Assembly (NCBI RefSeq): GCF_003589925.1 | Contig: NZ_CP032382.1 | Location: forward strand, 1,178,001 to 1,242,000 | Direction: 5' to 3' | DNA length: 64,000 nt | DNA from: Chryseolinea soli | GTDB taxonomy: Bacteria > Bacteroidota > Bacteroidia > Cytophagales > Cyclobacteriaceae | In this document: positions 35,647 through 45,273 of the stretch, in pieces | How the letters are laid out: every line of letters starts with the position of its first letter | Numbering within the stretch: position 1 is the stretch's first letter | Notes under the pieces: model-generated | Database searches by the model: none | The model's input: the letters and a program-made list of their open reading frames with translations, nothing else | What the model was told of the DNA's origin: nothing | Position numbers and translations under genes: made by a program

Positions 35647-36630
35647 CTATTTGAACTTACTTTCATCCAATCTAAAAAACCGCACCGCATTATTAAACAG
35701 AATGTCCCGCTTCTGTTCAAACGATAAATAATTGGCATTCTCGATCATGCCAATCGAAACCTCCGTCAATTTAGGCCACACCAATAGATCCGTTCCATAC
35801 AGAATGCGCTTTCCAAATCCTGCTTGGACCAGTCGCCGGATGTAGTCGTGAATTTCTTCCTGCGGATAGCTCCAGATAAAACCCGCGAGGTCCACATACA
35901 CATAGGCATTGGCGCCCATGAGCGCGATCATTTCGTCGATCATGGGATAGCCCGCATGCATCACCCACACTTTCAGTTTCGGATGGCGCGCCAGCATGTC
36001 CTCCAACAAGAAGGGATTTCCCAGCGACGCTCTGTATTTTGGTGACGTGAGATTAGCCATGCCGTTACCTCCCGTTCCCATGTGAATGCCCACGGGAATA
36101 TTCAATTGCTCTGCCGCCGCAAAATATTCATCCAGCGACATATCGCTGGGCGAGATGCCCTGGTATTGCGGAGCCACCTCTCCCATCACTTTATAGAATC
36201 CTGATGAAAGCGAATCCTTAAAAGCTTTCGCCGTCATGTCTTTGGGAGAACTGATGCCGATGCCGGGAATCACTCTGCCCGGCGCGGCCTTCTGCCATTT
36301 GCGCAAGATCACGGGGTCGCCATAGGCCACGATGGTCATGTTGAGCCGCTTCATCGTAGCGATCACGGCGTCTTGCATTTCCTGGTCGGTCTTTGCTGCC
36401 TTGAGCGGCTCGGCACAATCGGTGTTGATAAAAGCCGGCGGCGGCTGACCGGGATCGCCTCCCGGCATACTCTTCAAGAACCAAGGGCACATATCGCCGC
36501 CAAACGCAGGGTTCACTTTCATGGCGTGGACGTGTACATCGATGATGGGAAGATGTTTTGGCGCATCCTGAGCAAGTGCGCAAGACAGCGTCAGGAGCAA
36601 AAGGGATAGAGGTAAAAACAAGCGTATCAT
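35647..36630 (-). CDS. Exported amidohydrolase family protein (PF04909-like)
   Basis: Product of 327 residues from ATG 36630; signal peptide MIRLFLPLSLLLLTLSCALA. Amidohydrolase-2 type TIM barrel with metal motifs IIDVHVHAMK, PVGIHMGTGG, VWVMHAGYPM and LYGTDLLVWP. Relatives include decarboxylases and lactonases of aromatic breakdown, as well as periplasmic hydrolases of unknown role. The insert CPWFLKSMPGGDPGQPPPAF after the first strand is unusual. Substrate unknown. Confidence 0.88.
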   Translation of the reverse strand: MIRLFLPLSLLLLTLSCALAQDAPKHLPIIDVHVHAMKVNPAFGGDMCPWFLKSMPGGDPGQPPPAFINTDCAEPLKAAKTDQEMQDAVIATMKRLNMTIVAYGDPVILRKWQKAAPGRVIPGIGISSPKDMTAKAFKDSLSSGFYKVMGEVAPQYQGISPSDMSLDEYFAAAEQLNIPVGIHMGTGGNGMANLTSPKYRASLGNPFLLEDMLARHPKLKVWVMHAGYPMIDEMIALMGANAYVYVDLAGFIWSYPQEEIHDYIRRLVQAGFGKRILYGTDLLVWPKLTEVSIGMIENANYLSFEQKRDILFNNAVRFFRLDESKFK

Positions 36631-36758
36631 GAATAGAAGTTTTGGGTTGGGAATCTCTCGTCCGGACAGGAGTTCCGGATCATTGTGTCCAATATACACA
36701 ATTATGCGATGCCGTCAACCAAGAATGCTTTGACGCTGGATTGGTGCTGTGTATACGG

Positions 36759-37493
36759 TCATTCAGGGATCGCGACGCCAATGATCACGCCAAAGTTGCC
36801 GTCGGTTTGGATCCATTTCTCTTCCGGGAGGTAGGTTCTGGAAACAAAGCCATCCAGGTAGAGGGCGTTTTGACAACCCGCTTGTTTGAAGAAATCGGCG
36901 AAGTCATAGAAATTTATCGGTTCCTTGGACATGGCAAACAGAAGCTTATGGTCAGGAAGGACACCAACGCCATTTCGTATGTTGAGATTGGATGAGCCTT
37001 TTTTGAATATGGGGTGAACCGCACCGTCGATCAGCAGCATCGGCCCCGACTGTGTGGCAAACGCAATCCGGCCGCTGTCCACAAAATTTGTCGTCTGGCA
37101 AACGACTGCATTTTTATCCACGGTAATATAGAACACGCCATTGGGCTTCAAATAAAAGTTGCCACTGCCCGATGTGGTGTCCAGTGGCGTCACCGTGGTT
37201 TGTTGTTGAATAAAAAGTCCCTGGGGTGAGTTGTCGGCCTTGAACATGCCGCCGTTCATGGCAAAGATGAGCTTATGGTGTTTTTGGTCGAGGTGATCTT
37301 TCAGGCGTTGGATGCTTTTGAGAATTTCGCGCTTGTCGTCTTTCCAATAGAACTGAATATCTTGTTCTCTGGGGTCTACAACATAACTAACGATGTTATC
37401 CGTCGATGTATCCCGGTGTATAACGGCACCGGTTCCTGCCGCCAGGGAAATCACCAGTATACACCACAGCCCTATTCTCCTATGTTTTTTCAT
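36759..37493 (-). CDS. Phosphodiester glycosidase family protein (NAGPA domain)
   Basis: Exported protein of 244 residues with an N-terminal hydrophobic anchor or signal (LWCILVISLAAGTGAVI). The NAGPA-domain motifs are AMNGGMFKADNSPQGLFI, ATQSGPMLLIDG, RNGVGVLPDHKLLFAMS and ALYLDGFVSRTYLPE. Bacterial members remove GlcNAc or similar from phosphodiester-linked sugars or act on polymers. Which one applies here cannot be told. It is a single gene, 128 bases upstream of the amidohydrolase on the same strand. Confidence 0.88.
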   Translation of the reverse strand: MKKHRRIGLWCILVISLAAGTGAVIHRDTSTDNIVSYVVDPREQDIQFYWKDDKREILKSIQRLKDHLDQKHHKLIFAMNGGMFKADNSPQGLFIQQQTTVTPLDTTSGSGNFYLKPNGVFYITVDKNAVVCQTTNFVDSGRIAFATQSGPMLLIDGAVHPIFKKGSSNLNIRNGVGVLPDHKLLFAMSKEPINFYDFADFFKQAGCQNALYLDGFVSRTYLPEEKWIQTDGNFGVIIGVAIPE

Positions 37494-37543
37494 TACTATT
37501 CACAACGGCTTGCACGTTGGTATAGCAGTTTACTTAAAATGAT

Positions 37544-38377
37544 TTACAACGCCAAGCCCTCTTTGGCAACGCCCGCTGGATTTGACAATCGTTTATTTTT
37601 TGTCGTTAACGCAATCATCAACGCCGTTCCACTAAACCCCAACGCATCGGCTGCACTGAGCACCAGGTTTCCGTGATCAACCACCGGGTTGGCGATGGCA
37701 CCGGGAATGTGCAGCAAAATAAACCAGAGAAAGATCATGATGCTCAGCAATAGCGCAACTAGTTTTATTTTGATCTTTAAAACGATGGCCACACCCGAGC
37801 CAATAAGCGCCGCGCCCGTGACGTAGGTCCAGAAGAAATGGCCGGGGATCCAGCCGGGCACCATCGTCGAAATAAAGTCGACATAAAAAAAATGATCGAA
37901 GCCGAACATGATCATGGTGATGGAAAAGAAAATCCGGCCAAAGGGGATCAATTTTTCCGGCAGGGCTAGAAATCCCGGCGTCGTTTGTCCGTCTTCCTGG
38001 AGAAATGATCCTGCCACCACAAACGCACCACCACAGAATGCCAGCGTTTTGCCTACATCGCCCCACACCCCCAGGTGCCGGATCAAGTGGGGCTGTATGA
38101 ATAAAATATAGGGCAGATGCCAGAAAAGAATAACCGCCAGCAATATGCAACCCAAAATCAACGCCACCAGCCTGGCCTTTTTTGAGAACACAATGGCAAG
38201 ACCCACCGCGATAAAAATAACTCCAGTGATGTAGGCCTCCATTTCAGGGGTGGCCCGCCACGAAGGCCACGGCGGCAGGATGGCCGGTCTGAAATCTGCA
38301 TAAATGAATTGATTGATGCCGATGGTCATCATTAAAATGCCATAACAGGCCCGTGCGGTTTTGATCAGGGTTTCCAT
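37544..38377 (-). CDS. DoxX-like membrane protein
   Basis: Product of 277 residues from ATG 38377 (METLIKTARACYGILMMTIG); the upstream open frame to 38740 is antisense to the next gene and rejected. Two homologous halves of four helices each: GINQFIYADFRPAILPPWPS in the first and GFDHFFYVDFISTMVPGWIP in the second. This is the DoxX/DUF-type quinone-pool-associated fold in duplicate. Role unknown. It is divergent from an HTH-like membrane protein. Confidence 0.8.
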   Translation of the reverse strand: METLIKTARACYGILMMTIGINQFIYADFRPAILPPWPSWRATPEMEAYITGVIFIAVGLAIVFSKKARLVALILGCILLAVILFWHLPYILFIQPHLIRHLGVWGDVGKTLAFCGGAFVVAGSFLQEDGQTTPGFLALPEKLIPFGRIFFSITMIMFGFDHFFYVDFISTMVPGWIPGHFFWTYVTGAALIGSGVAIVLKIKIKLVALLLSIMIFLWFILLHIPGAIANPVVDHGNLVLSAADALGFSGTALMIALTTKNKRLSNPAGVAKEGLAL

Positions 38378-38525
38378 AGATAAAAAGATTTGCTGCGAAG
38401 GTGGCCTGTCGTTAAGGAAATGCCCTGTTTTCCGGTTGTACATGTTGGTACAAATCCGTACAAGTTTCAGGACATGGAAATTCAAGCGGCAGGCCTTATT
38501 TTTATTCAGGACTTTTGCCCCGCTT

Positions 38526-39794
38526 ATGGTGACCGAAGAAGAATTGATTTCAGAAACAAAAAGCCAGATCGAAAAAAAACTCGGCTGGGGCGATAGCCGC
38601 GACTGGACCAACCAGGACTTTCTCGAACTGAGCCAGAAGATCCAGGACGAACTGCAAATCGCGGTGAGCCATGTCACGTTGAAGCGGATCTGGGGAAAGG
38701 TCAAGTATACGAGCCTGCCCAATACGTTTACGCTCAACACGCTGGTGCAATTTATCGGCTATGAAAACTGGAGGGACTTTAAAGTAAAAAACGGCGGCAC
38801 TACCAGCGGGGTAGCCGGATCACCCACCCCAAGCCAGGCACCCCGTTCCAAAGGCAAAAAACCCATGCGTCCGCTGGTGACCTTGGCGATTGGCCTGGTG
38901 CTGGGCTATTTCATTTGGTTTGGGACGGGATCGAAAAAGGAGATCGATGCGAACGATTATTCTCTTCAAGTAAAAAAGACGGTCGAGAAAGGCGTCCCCA
39001 ATTCGGTCATCTTTGACTACGATGCCACCAACGCGCCCGTTGATTCCGTTATCCTGCAACAATCGTGGGACGTGAAACGAAGAACGAAAGTATCGAAAGA
39101 TGCGCATCAACGCACGTTGATCTATTATTTGCCCGGCTACTTTGAAGCCAAGCTAGTGGTGGACGAAAAGATCGTCAAAGAACAAGGCATTTTGATCGCC
39201 TCCGATGGATGGCTCGCCGCCATCGACGCTTCGCCCATGCCAGTGTATTTCAAGAAAGAAGATGTGATGGTGAACGGCCAAATGAGTTTGTCCATCGACA
39301 AGCTCCAGCGGCAAAACATACACCTGGCCCCCCAGCCGCCGTTGGTGAGCTATCTGAACGTGCAGGACTTTGGAGCGATCTATTCCGACAATTTTGTCTT
39401 TGAAGCATCCCTGAAAAACGACTACAAAGAAGGCGCGGCGATCTGCCAGAAGACAAACATCTATTTGCTCTGCGAGGGAATGGCAGTAGGAATACCGTTG
39501 TGCACCAAGGGCTGTGTCTCGGATATGTCGCTGTTCTTTACCGGCTTCGACGCGCCGGGAAAGCAAGTTGATCTGTCGGCCTTCGGTGTTGACTTTGACG
39601 AGTTTGTTCGGGTGAGGGTTGAATCCGCGAAGGGGAAAGCGAAAATATTTCTGAATCAGAAATTAGCATTTGAGATAGACCATGACATTGCGAGGTCTAA
39701 AATTATTGGGATCGATTTTGTGTTTCAGGGAACGGGGAATGTTGATTATGTTAAGTTGGAGAATGAGACAGTAAAATTTGAGGATGGATTTTGA
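38526..39794 (+). CDS. Membrane-anchored protein with N-terminal HTH-like domain
   Basis: Product of 422 residues from ATG 38526 (MVTEEELISETKSQIEKKLG). Residues 1-90 look like a DNA-binding helical domain found in Bacteroidota (VSHVTLKRIWGKVKY, FTLNTLVQFIGYENWRDFK). A linker, one transmembrane helix (PLVTLAIGLVLGYFIWFG) and a periplasmic domain of about 280 residues follow. The periplasmic part has a beta-sandwich look with Cys pairs (LLCEGMAVGIPLCTKGCVSD). Possibly a one-component transmembrane sensor-regulator; this is inferred from the layout. Confidence 0.75.
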   Translation: MVTEEELISETKSQIEKKLGWGDSRDWTNQDFLELSQKIQDELQIAVSHVTLKRIWGKVKYTSLPNTFTLNTLVQFIGYENWRDFKVKNGGTTSGVAGSPTPSQAPRSKGKKPMRPLVTLAIGLVLGYFIWFGTGSKKEIDANDYSLQVKKTVEKGVPNSVIFDYDATNAPVDSVILQQSWDVKRRTKVSKDAHQRTLIYYLPGYFEAKLVVDEKIVKEQGILIASDGWLAAIDASPMPVYFKKEDVMVNGQMSLSIDKLQRQNIHLAPQPPLVSYLNVQDFGAIYSDNFVFEASLKNDYKEGAAICQKTNIYLLCEGMAVGIPLCTKGCVSDMSLFFTGFDAPGKQVDLSAFGVDFDEFVRVRVESAKGKAKIFLNQKLAFEIDHDIARSKIIGIDFVFQGTGNVDYVKLENETVKFEDGF

Positions 39795-39836
39795 GAATCA
39801 AAAATTCCAAATTTATACTATCAAAAGCCGCTAAAA

Positions 39837-39990
39837 ATGGCACAAAAAAAGCAAAAAGGAATCGCACGCAGAAACCCTGAAGCGATTTGAAAATTTCATT
39901 AACCAATGGAGGGCTGGTAAGATCGATCCCTTCAAGGAACAAACCGATCGCGCCCTGGAGGATTTAAGAAAGGCAGGACTCATCAAATAA
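39837..39990 (+). pseudogene. Small basic protein gene interrupted by one extra A
   Basis: From ATG 39837 the frame is MAQKK and ends early. Dropping one A from the seven-A run at 39844-39850 gives a 50-residue protein, MAQKSKKESHAETLKRFENF onward, ending EDLRKAGLIK at 39990. The long clean frame after the run, with coding-like composition, supports a real small gene. It could be an artefact, a decayed gene or slippage. The family is not recognised. Confidence 0.4.
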
Positions 39991-40072
39991 TCACTATTTC
40001 GTTTTGACGAAAGAAGACAAGAAGCGGCCTTTACAGCCTCTTTTTTACATACTCACCCGCACTTTATCACGC

Positions 40073-42343
40073 TTAAAAGAAAAATCGAATACCCGTCTTG
40101 ACAAATGCCGGGTCGCCGGGGGTAAACGTCAACTCCGAGACACCGGTATTTTCCCCGCGAAGCCGGGTCAGCGTATCGAATTGAGCCTCGTTCCATTCAC
40201 GATTCAAAATGTTGGTCGCTGAGAGACTCAGTTCATACTTTGATCTCGTATAGGTGATCACCCCATCGAGCAGGAAGTATCCTTTCGCAACAACAGAATT
40301 GTTTTCATTTGCCGGTCTGTCAGAAACAAGGCGGTATCGCAAACTTGCGCGCAAGCCATTTCGAAGGGTTGCCGTAACCCCCGCGACACTGGTAAAGGTG
40401 GGTGCGAGTGGAATGTAATTTTCACCTTCAGGATCGTCAACCGATCGGCCGTGCGCATAGTTACCGTCAAAGTCGAGAAATAACCAATTCAATGCCTGGT
40501 ACCGTAGTGAAAGATCAAGCCCATAGCGCTGTGTTTCGCCACTGGGTTCCACGACGGCTTCGTCGCCCACGTATACGAATTCCTGTTGCAAATTCAATTG
40601 CCAGATAGCAAAATTCACAAGCAAGCTTTTTGCAGGTTTCGCAAAGAAGCCTATGTCGGTTCCGAATGCTTTTGGAAGAATCTGCTTACCCTCTTGCGCC
40701 ACCACGACGCGGGCATCGTTGGAATGAAATCCATAGCCGGATTTAATATAGAGTTGGAGTGCAGGCGTTGCATTGTAGAAGAGACTTAACTTGGGACTGA
40801 TCGCAGTGGCCGTCTGTACTTTTCGCGAATACGAACTATCCAGTTTGTTAGCATATTGGAATGAAAACGCATCCACGCGACCCCCGGCATTCAGGATCAA
40901 CCTGGACGACAAGCTCACCTTAAAATCCGCGTACGCGCTTCCATTGATCTGGTCAACATCACCCAAAGCTATCGGACTGATGAACGTATAACGGGCTTTT
41001 ACATGCGAAAGCTCGATATTATCCACATCGTCATAGCGGAAACCCATTCCGAATTCCGATTGCACCGGCATACTTCCAAGATGAAGTTCTTTTTGATAAG
41101 ATCCATTGTATCCGTAAATCGTCCGGTTTTCCTTTTGTTTGATCTCATCACCGTTTATGGAATCATTCAAAAAATAAGTAAAGTTAGAGTACAGCTCAAA
41201 GTTGTAACGGCTCACATAGAATTGATTTTTTAAAAAGGAGCCATCGTCCAAAAATTTGAGGAATGAGAAGTTAGCGTTGCTTCGTCCTGTAAATCCGCCT
41301 TCGGTGTTGTCGAGGGCGCCAAAACGTGAAATCAATCCGCTCGAGATGGTCCGTTCCGGAATTTGTCCCGATGCATCCCATTCACTTTTAAAGGTTGACA
41401 GCGATGCCGTAAAGAATTCATGATCACCGATTCGGGAGGTAAATTTTCCAAATAAATTAATGCGATTGAAGTTTTGCGGACTCTCAAAGGGTCCGTTGGT
41501 AAACTGATATTCCGTAGCGAAATAAGCATGCTGATTCTTTGTTGGATTGTTCAGAACGTTAAACAAGCCCACCGCGCGATACGTATCGAAACGTCCGGCT
41601 TCGAATTTCACGCTGCTTTGATCAAGCGCGTTCTTCGTTTGAAAGTTTGCATATCCCGTCGTATTGAAGTCGCCAACACTGGCATAATAAGGTCCTTTAT
41701 TGAAATTCACATAATCAATGATCTCGGGCGTCAGGAAATGAAGGTCGGCATAGCCCTGACCGTGCGCATGAGAAACCATATTCACCGGCATTCCATCAAC
41801 CGAAAGGCTTATATCGGTCCCGTGATCAAGATCAAATCCGCGAAGAAAGATCTGCTCGGCTTTCCCGCCACCGGCATGCTGTGCGGTGACAACACCAGGA
41901 ATCATTCTTAAGATCTCCTGCGATGACTTGACCGGTCGCAGCGCCATATCAATTTTAGAAATCGTCGTCATCGTTTCTTCTGCCGATGCGTTACCGCTTA
42001 CTACAACCTCGTTCAAACTCAGGGTTGAAGCAGCAAGTTGCACCTTTACCGTGACCGTTTCATTCTCACCAACGCTAACCACGATTTCCTGCGCGCGATA
42101 ACCGATATACGAAACTCGCACGCGATACGTACCCGGCGCCAGATCGTCGAATTTGAAGTTTCCAAGTTCGTCGGTGATTGAAAGCTCCTGATCAGCACCC
42201 AGGACAATCGTTGCACCAGCCAGGGAGTGACCGCTTGTTGAATCCGAAACATGACCTTTCACTAAACTCCCATACCCGAACGTTCCCGTATGAATGCACA
42301 ACCATAACGATCCGGCTATCAGTATACTTAATGACGCCTTCAC
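40073..42343 (-). CDS. TonB-dependent outer-membrane receptor
   Basis: Receptor of 756 residues. The start is GTG 42343, one base after the HupE stop, so the two are coupled. Signal peptide to about residue 23; a carboxypeptidase-regulatory-like domain at 28-112 (VKGHVSDSTSGHSLAGATIV); a plug with the motif VPGVV-type IPGVVTAQHAGGGKAEQIFL and a conserved DLDHGTDISLSVDGMPVN; then a 22-strand barrel ending in FVKTGIRFFF. Histidines in GMPVNMVSHAHGQGYADLHF stand out and may relate to metal uptake. The operon with HupE and a DUF3500 lipoprotein suggests import of a metal or metal complex, which is inference. Confidence 0.93.
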   Translation of the reverse strand: MKASLSILIAGSLWLCIHTGTFGYGSLVKGHVSDSTSGHSLAGATIVLGADQELSITDELGNFKFDDLAPGTYRVRVSYIGYRAQEIVVSVGENETVTVKVQLAASTLSLNEVVVSGNASAEETMTTISKIDMALRPVKSSQEILRMIPGVVTAQHAGGGKAEQIFLRGFDLDHGTDISLSVDGMPVNMVSHAHGQGYADLHFLTPEIIDYVNFNKGPYYASVGDFNTTGYANFQTKNALDQSSVKFEAGRFDTYRAVGLFNVLNNPTKNQHAYFATEYQFTNGPFESPQNFNRINLFGKFTSRIGDHEFFTASLSTFKSEWDASGQIPERTISSGLISRFGALDNTEGGFTGRSNANFSFLKFLDDGSFLKNQFYVSRYNFELYSNFTYFLNDSINGDEIKQKENRTIYGYNGSYQKELHLGSMPVQSEFGMGFRYDDVDNIELSHVKARYTFISPIALGDVDQINGSAYADFKVSLSSRLILNAGGRVDAFSFQYANKLDSSYSRKVQTATAISPKLSLFYNATPALQLYIKSGYGFHSNDARVVVAQEGKQILPKAFGTDIGFFAKPAKSLLVNFAIWQLNLQQEFVYVGDEAVVEPSGETQRYGLDLSLRYQALNWLFLDFDGNYAHGRSVDDPEGENYIPLAPTFTSVAGVTATLRNGLRASLRYRLVSDRPANENNSVVAKGYFLLDGVITYTRSKYELSLSATNILNREWNEAQFDTLTRLRGENTGVSELTFTPGDPAFVKTGIRFFF

Positions 42344-42344
42344 G

Positions 42345-43682
42345 CTACACCACGTTAACTTTGGGCCGGTTTAGAAAATGAACGATCAGGGAAATAATAG
42401 CGAGCAAACCAATGCCGTACGCCGCGTTATCGGCAAATTTTTCGATCATCAACGAAATAAAGGCTGACGTTCCTGATACGCGTTCAAAAATCCAGGCAAG
42501 GGAAGCAATGACCGCGAACCCTGCACCGCCCATTCTCACACCACTGTAATAAGGCGTACGGCTAAGCAGGATAAGCCACGGCACGGTCATCACAATAACA
42601 AAAATTTGCATGAGCTCTATTCCGATGTTGAATCCGAGGATGCTCCATATCATTTGCCCCGTGTCAAGATTTAAGTCTGTAAGGATACTAGCGAAAGCAA
42701 GTCCGTGAATCAGGCCAAAGCCCATGGCGATATATATTTCCTTACCCGCAAAGACCGGGCGAAATGCATGGACAGCCGAAATCAGTATTGAAAATGCAAT
42801 CAGTATCTCCACCGGCTGACTGGGGATATGCATCCAACCCAATGCTCCGACTAACAAGGTGAGTGAATGACCTATCGTAAATGCCGAGACGACCTTGAGC
42901 AGGTTAAACAGGCTGTAGCGCAGACCACCATAATTTCCCCACCGCCGAGATTTGACCGTCAAGGGTGCCGACAGAAGTAGTGTCAGCAGAAAAAGCAAGT
43001 GATCCGTACCTTCTTTTATGTGTTGCATGCCGAGCCCCAACATGCTGGCGATCCCTTTCCACCAACTACCCGCATCGAGGGTCACCTGCAGTGGAGGAAT
43101 AGAATTGTTGCTTAGATTCCAACCGATCACGCTCACATCTTTTGTTGTGTCTGCATGGATAATGCCCGCTTCCCAGTCTCTCCTGATTGAAATGAGCGCA
43201 ACGTGATTCACCACCTGATGCATGACGGCGTCATACTGTAAGGTAAAGGATCGGGTACCTTCGCCGGAATTTGGGAGCAACACAAATTGTACAACAACCT
43301 CGTAGTAAGAGATGTTGCTGTCGATGTATCTACCCTTGTCCATGCTCATTTGTTTAATGGCCACCCCCCACGGATGATTTTTATCAACATAGGCGTGAAC
43401 GTGTTCCAGGAAATAGGCATGGAGTACGGAAGAGAAACGCTCGGTTAGTACGTCCGGTGTCCTCTGTATTTCATCGCCCAACACGAGTGCCAATTCAGGC
43501 AAAGGAATATGGGCCTCCAGCACAACCCTGTCCGAGCTCACATCGAGGAGTAATATTGAATTGGGTGACGGATGAGCGTGGACTTTTAAAGGAACAAGCA
43601 CGCTTATCCCAAAAATCGCTATCAAAAAGGGCAATCGCCAGTTTTTACGCTGGCGATTGCTAAAACATGAATGGGCTCCCAT
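42345..43682 (-). CDS. HupE/UreJ family membrane protein with periplasmic N-domain
   Basis: Product of 445 residues from ATG 43682 (MGAHSCFSNRQRKNWRLPFL). A signal or anchor helix (LPFLIAIFGISVLVPLKVHA) is followed by a periplasmic domain of about 190 residues starting HPSPNSILLLDV, then seven helices with HupE motifs: GMQHIKEGTDHLLFLLTLLL, FTIGHSLTLLVG and GLIHGLAFASILTDL. HupE/UreJ proteins move nickel or related metals; the His/Asp motifs here fit. It lies between the DUF3500 lipoprotein and the TonB receptor in one operon. A perfect hairpin sits in its signal-peptide codons. Confidence 0.88.
   Translation of the reverse strand: MGAHSCFSNRQRKNWRLPFLIAIFGISVLVPLKVHAHPSPNSILLLDVSSDRVVLEAHIPLPELALVLGDEIQRTPDVLTERFSSVLHAYFLEHVHAYVDKNHPWGVAIKQMSMDKGRYIDSNISYYEVVVQFVLLPNSGEGTRSFTLQYDAVMHQVVNHVALISIRRDWEAGIIHADTTKDVSVIGWNLSNNSIPPLQVTLDAGSWWKGIASMLGLGMQHIKEGTDHLLFLLTLLLSAPLTVKSRRWGNYGGLRYSLFNLLKVVSAFTIGHSLTLLVGALGWMHIPSQPVEILIAFSILISAVHAFRPVFAGKEIYIAMGFGLIHGLAFASILTDLNLDTGQMIWSILGFNIGIELMQIFVIVMTVPWLILLSRTPYYSGVRMGGAGFAVIASLAWIFERVSGTSAFISLMIEKFADNAAYGIGLLAIISLIVHFLNRPKVNVV
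43631..43660 (-). terminator. Terminator-like hairpin inside the start of hupE
   Basis: GCAATCGCCAG, 8-base loop, CTGGCGATTGC, a perfect 11-bp stem. On the minus strand it is followed by CCCTTTTTGATAG. It begins 22 bases into the gene and lies 50 bases after the DUF3500 stop. It could end the first transcript or attenuate the rest of the operon. Confidence 0.65.
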
Positions 43683-43710
43683 AACCTCGAATGAACGTTG
43701 CCTTATTCCT

Positions 43711-45075
43711 TTATAATCCGATATAGTCACGGTTATGGTCACGCATTACCGTGTGATAGTGAACTTGATTTGAGATCACGACGCCATTTTGACAGATGAA
43801 TTCAATCCACACACTCGGTCCGTCAATGCGCACGTAATCTGTATTGGATGTGAAAAATGAACTCGCCGTTCCCGAAGTCCCGCTGGTGTTGCTGGAATAG
43901 GTGACGTACGTATTGGCCAACTCATTTTGATAGGTGGTGAGATACGTTGCTGCGCTCGTAGGATCGACGTCATTGACCCAGGCGGCGATAGTAACCAATA
44001 CTTTTGCTTGCGCTGCTGTACTCAAGCTGCTCACCTGTATGCCCTGTTTTGTAGATGGGAAGGTGTTGGTGGTCGAACCCGGCACCATTAAACAATCAGA
44101 GAAAGTCGACGAGATCTTTGCAGAAGCAAGCTCACTCGTAGTGAATGCCGCAAGCATCTCACGAACGGCGGCAAGCTCCGAGGTCATGGGACTGCTATAG
44201 GTGGTGCCGTTCACGGTGAAGGAACCATTTGGCTCGACCGCCTCATGCATGGGCGTTATGCTGGTGACTTGTCCGTTATCGTAAGTAATGTTTTGAGCGT
44301 AGTGATGCCCACCAAATTGGATCATCCACTTGCCCGTCGTGCTCGGTGTCCCTAAAAATGCGATGACATAGTTACCGGCACTATAACCCGACTGCATCGT
44401 TCCCAGGTAATCATCGGCGGCACGAATCGTTTGAAACTCCTCATATCCCTCATTGCTGACGGTTCCGGATGCTGCTTCAATCAACGCCAAGGCAGCCGTT
44501 TGCTGAGCGGTTGTCAAACTACTAAAAAGCAATCCATTCCGGCAGGACAAGGCACAGGGGAGATTTGACCACCTTTTTGCGTTCGTTAGATTTAACGTTA
44601 TCACAACAGAAGACTGTTGCGTACTGGTCAACGTACCCAGGAAGGTATTGGCCAGGCAGACCAGTTTTTCAATCTGTGTTGTAGCCGAACCGCAATCGCT
44701 GGTTGACGAAGTTGTTGTTACCGTAAAGTCATCTGTCGTCTCAACCGATTGTCCGTCTACAGTTACCGTAATTTTTCCTGTAGTCGCCGCCGTCGGCACA
44801 GTAACGACCAATGCTGTCGATGAAGCGCTCGAAATCGTAGCCCCTGTGCCATTGAATGACACGGCATTGTTTGCCAATGTTGAGCTAAAGTTTAAGCCTG
44901 TGATGGTGACGGTTGTTCCTGCAGGGCCGCTCGTCGGAGTGAAACTCGTTACGGAAGGCGTCAAGACTTGTTCGTCTTTGTCATTGCATGCCGAAATAAT
45001 AAATATACTCGGCAGGATAAGCATGACTCCTGCCAGCACAACGTCGGGATTGAATTTTCTTTTCTGTGATCTCAT
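43711..45075 (-). CDS. DUF3500 lipoprotein with IPT/TIG domain
   Basis: Product of 454 residues from ATG 45075; lipobox at FIISACND. An IPT/TIG immunoglobulin-like domain covers about 40-125 (TSFTPTSGPAGTTVTITGLN). The DUF3500 region follows, with conserved histidine motifs FGGHHYAQNITY, PMHEAVEPNG and the ending VHYHTVMRDHNRDYIGL. DUF3500 has no known activity; the many His and Asp residues suggest metal binding. First gene of the operon with HupE and the TonB receptor. An upstream frame to 45156 is rejected, because it lacks the lipoprotein signal at its start. Confidence 0.85.
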   Translation of the reverse strand: MRSQKRKFNPDVVLAGVMLILPSIFIISACNDKDEQVLTPSVTSFTPTSGPAGTTVTITGLNFSSTLANNAVSFNGTGATISSASSTALVVTVPTAATTGKITVTVDGQSVETTDDFTVTTTSSTSDCGSATTQIEKLVCLANTFLGTLTSTQQSSVVITLNLTNAKRWSNLPCALSCRNGLLFSSLTTAQQTAALALIEAASGTVSNEGYEEFQTIRAADDYLGTMQSGYSAGNYVIAFLGTPSTTGKWMIQFGGHHYAQNITYDNGQVTSITPMHEAVEPNGSFTVNGTTYSSPMTSELAAVREMLAAFTTSELASAKISSTFSDCLMVPGSTTNTFPSTKQGIQVSSLSTAAQAKVLVTIAAWVNDVDPTSAATYLTTYQNELANTYVTYSSNTSGTSGTASSFFTSNTDYVRIDGPSVWIEFICQNGVVISNQVHYHTVMRDHNRDYIGL

Positions 45076-45273
45076 AGGTACATATTTGCATTTGATGTGG
45101 CAAAGAAACGGCGGGTAACTTCGGAAATGATGGGCCGCAAGCGGCTTTGCGATCAACGCGATATATTCCGCGAAGATTGAGCATCTGAAACCAGCATCGA
45201 CAGCCTAATTTTGGGCTCCGGTCGTTTCCGTCCGGAAATTTCAATCGAATGACTTACCCGTTAATCTGGCCCG

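Noticed and set aside
38378..38740. N-terminal extension of the DoxX-like gene
   Set aside because: It overlaps the divergent HTH-like gene and lacks membrane-protein features; ATG 38377 fits the family start.
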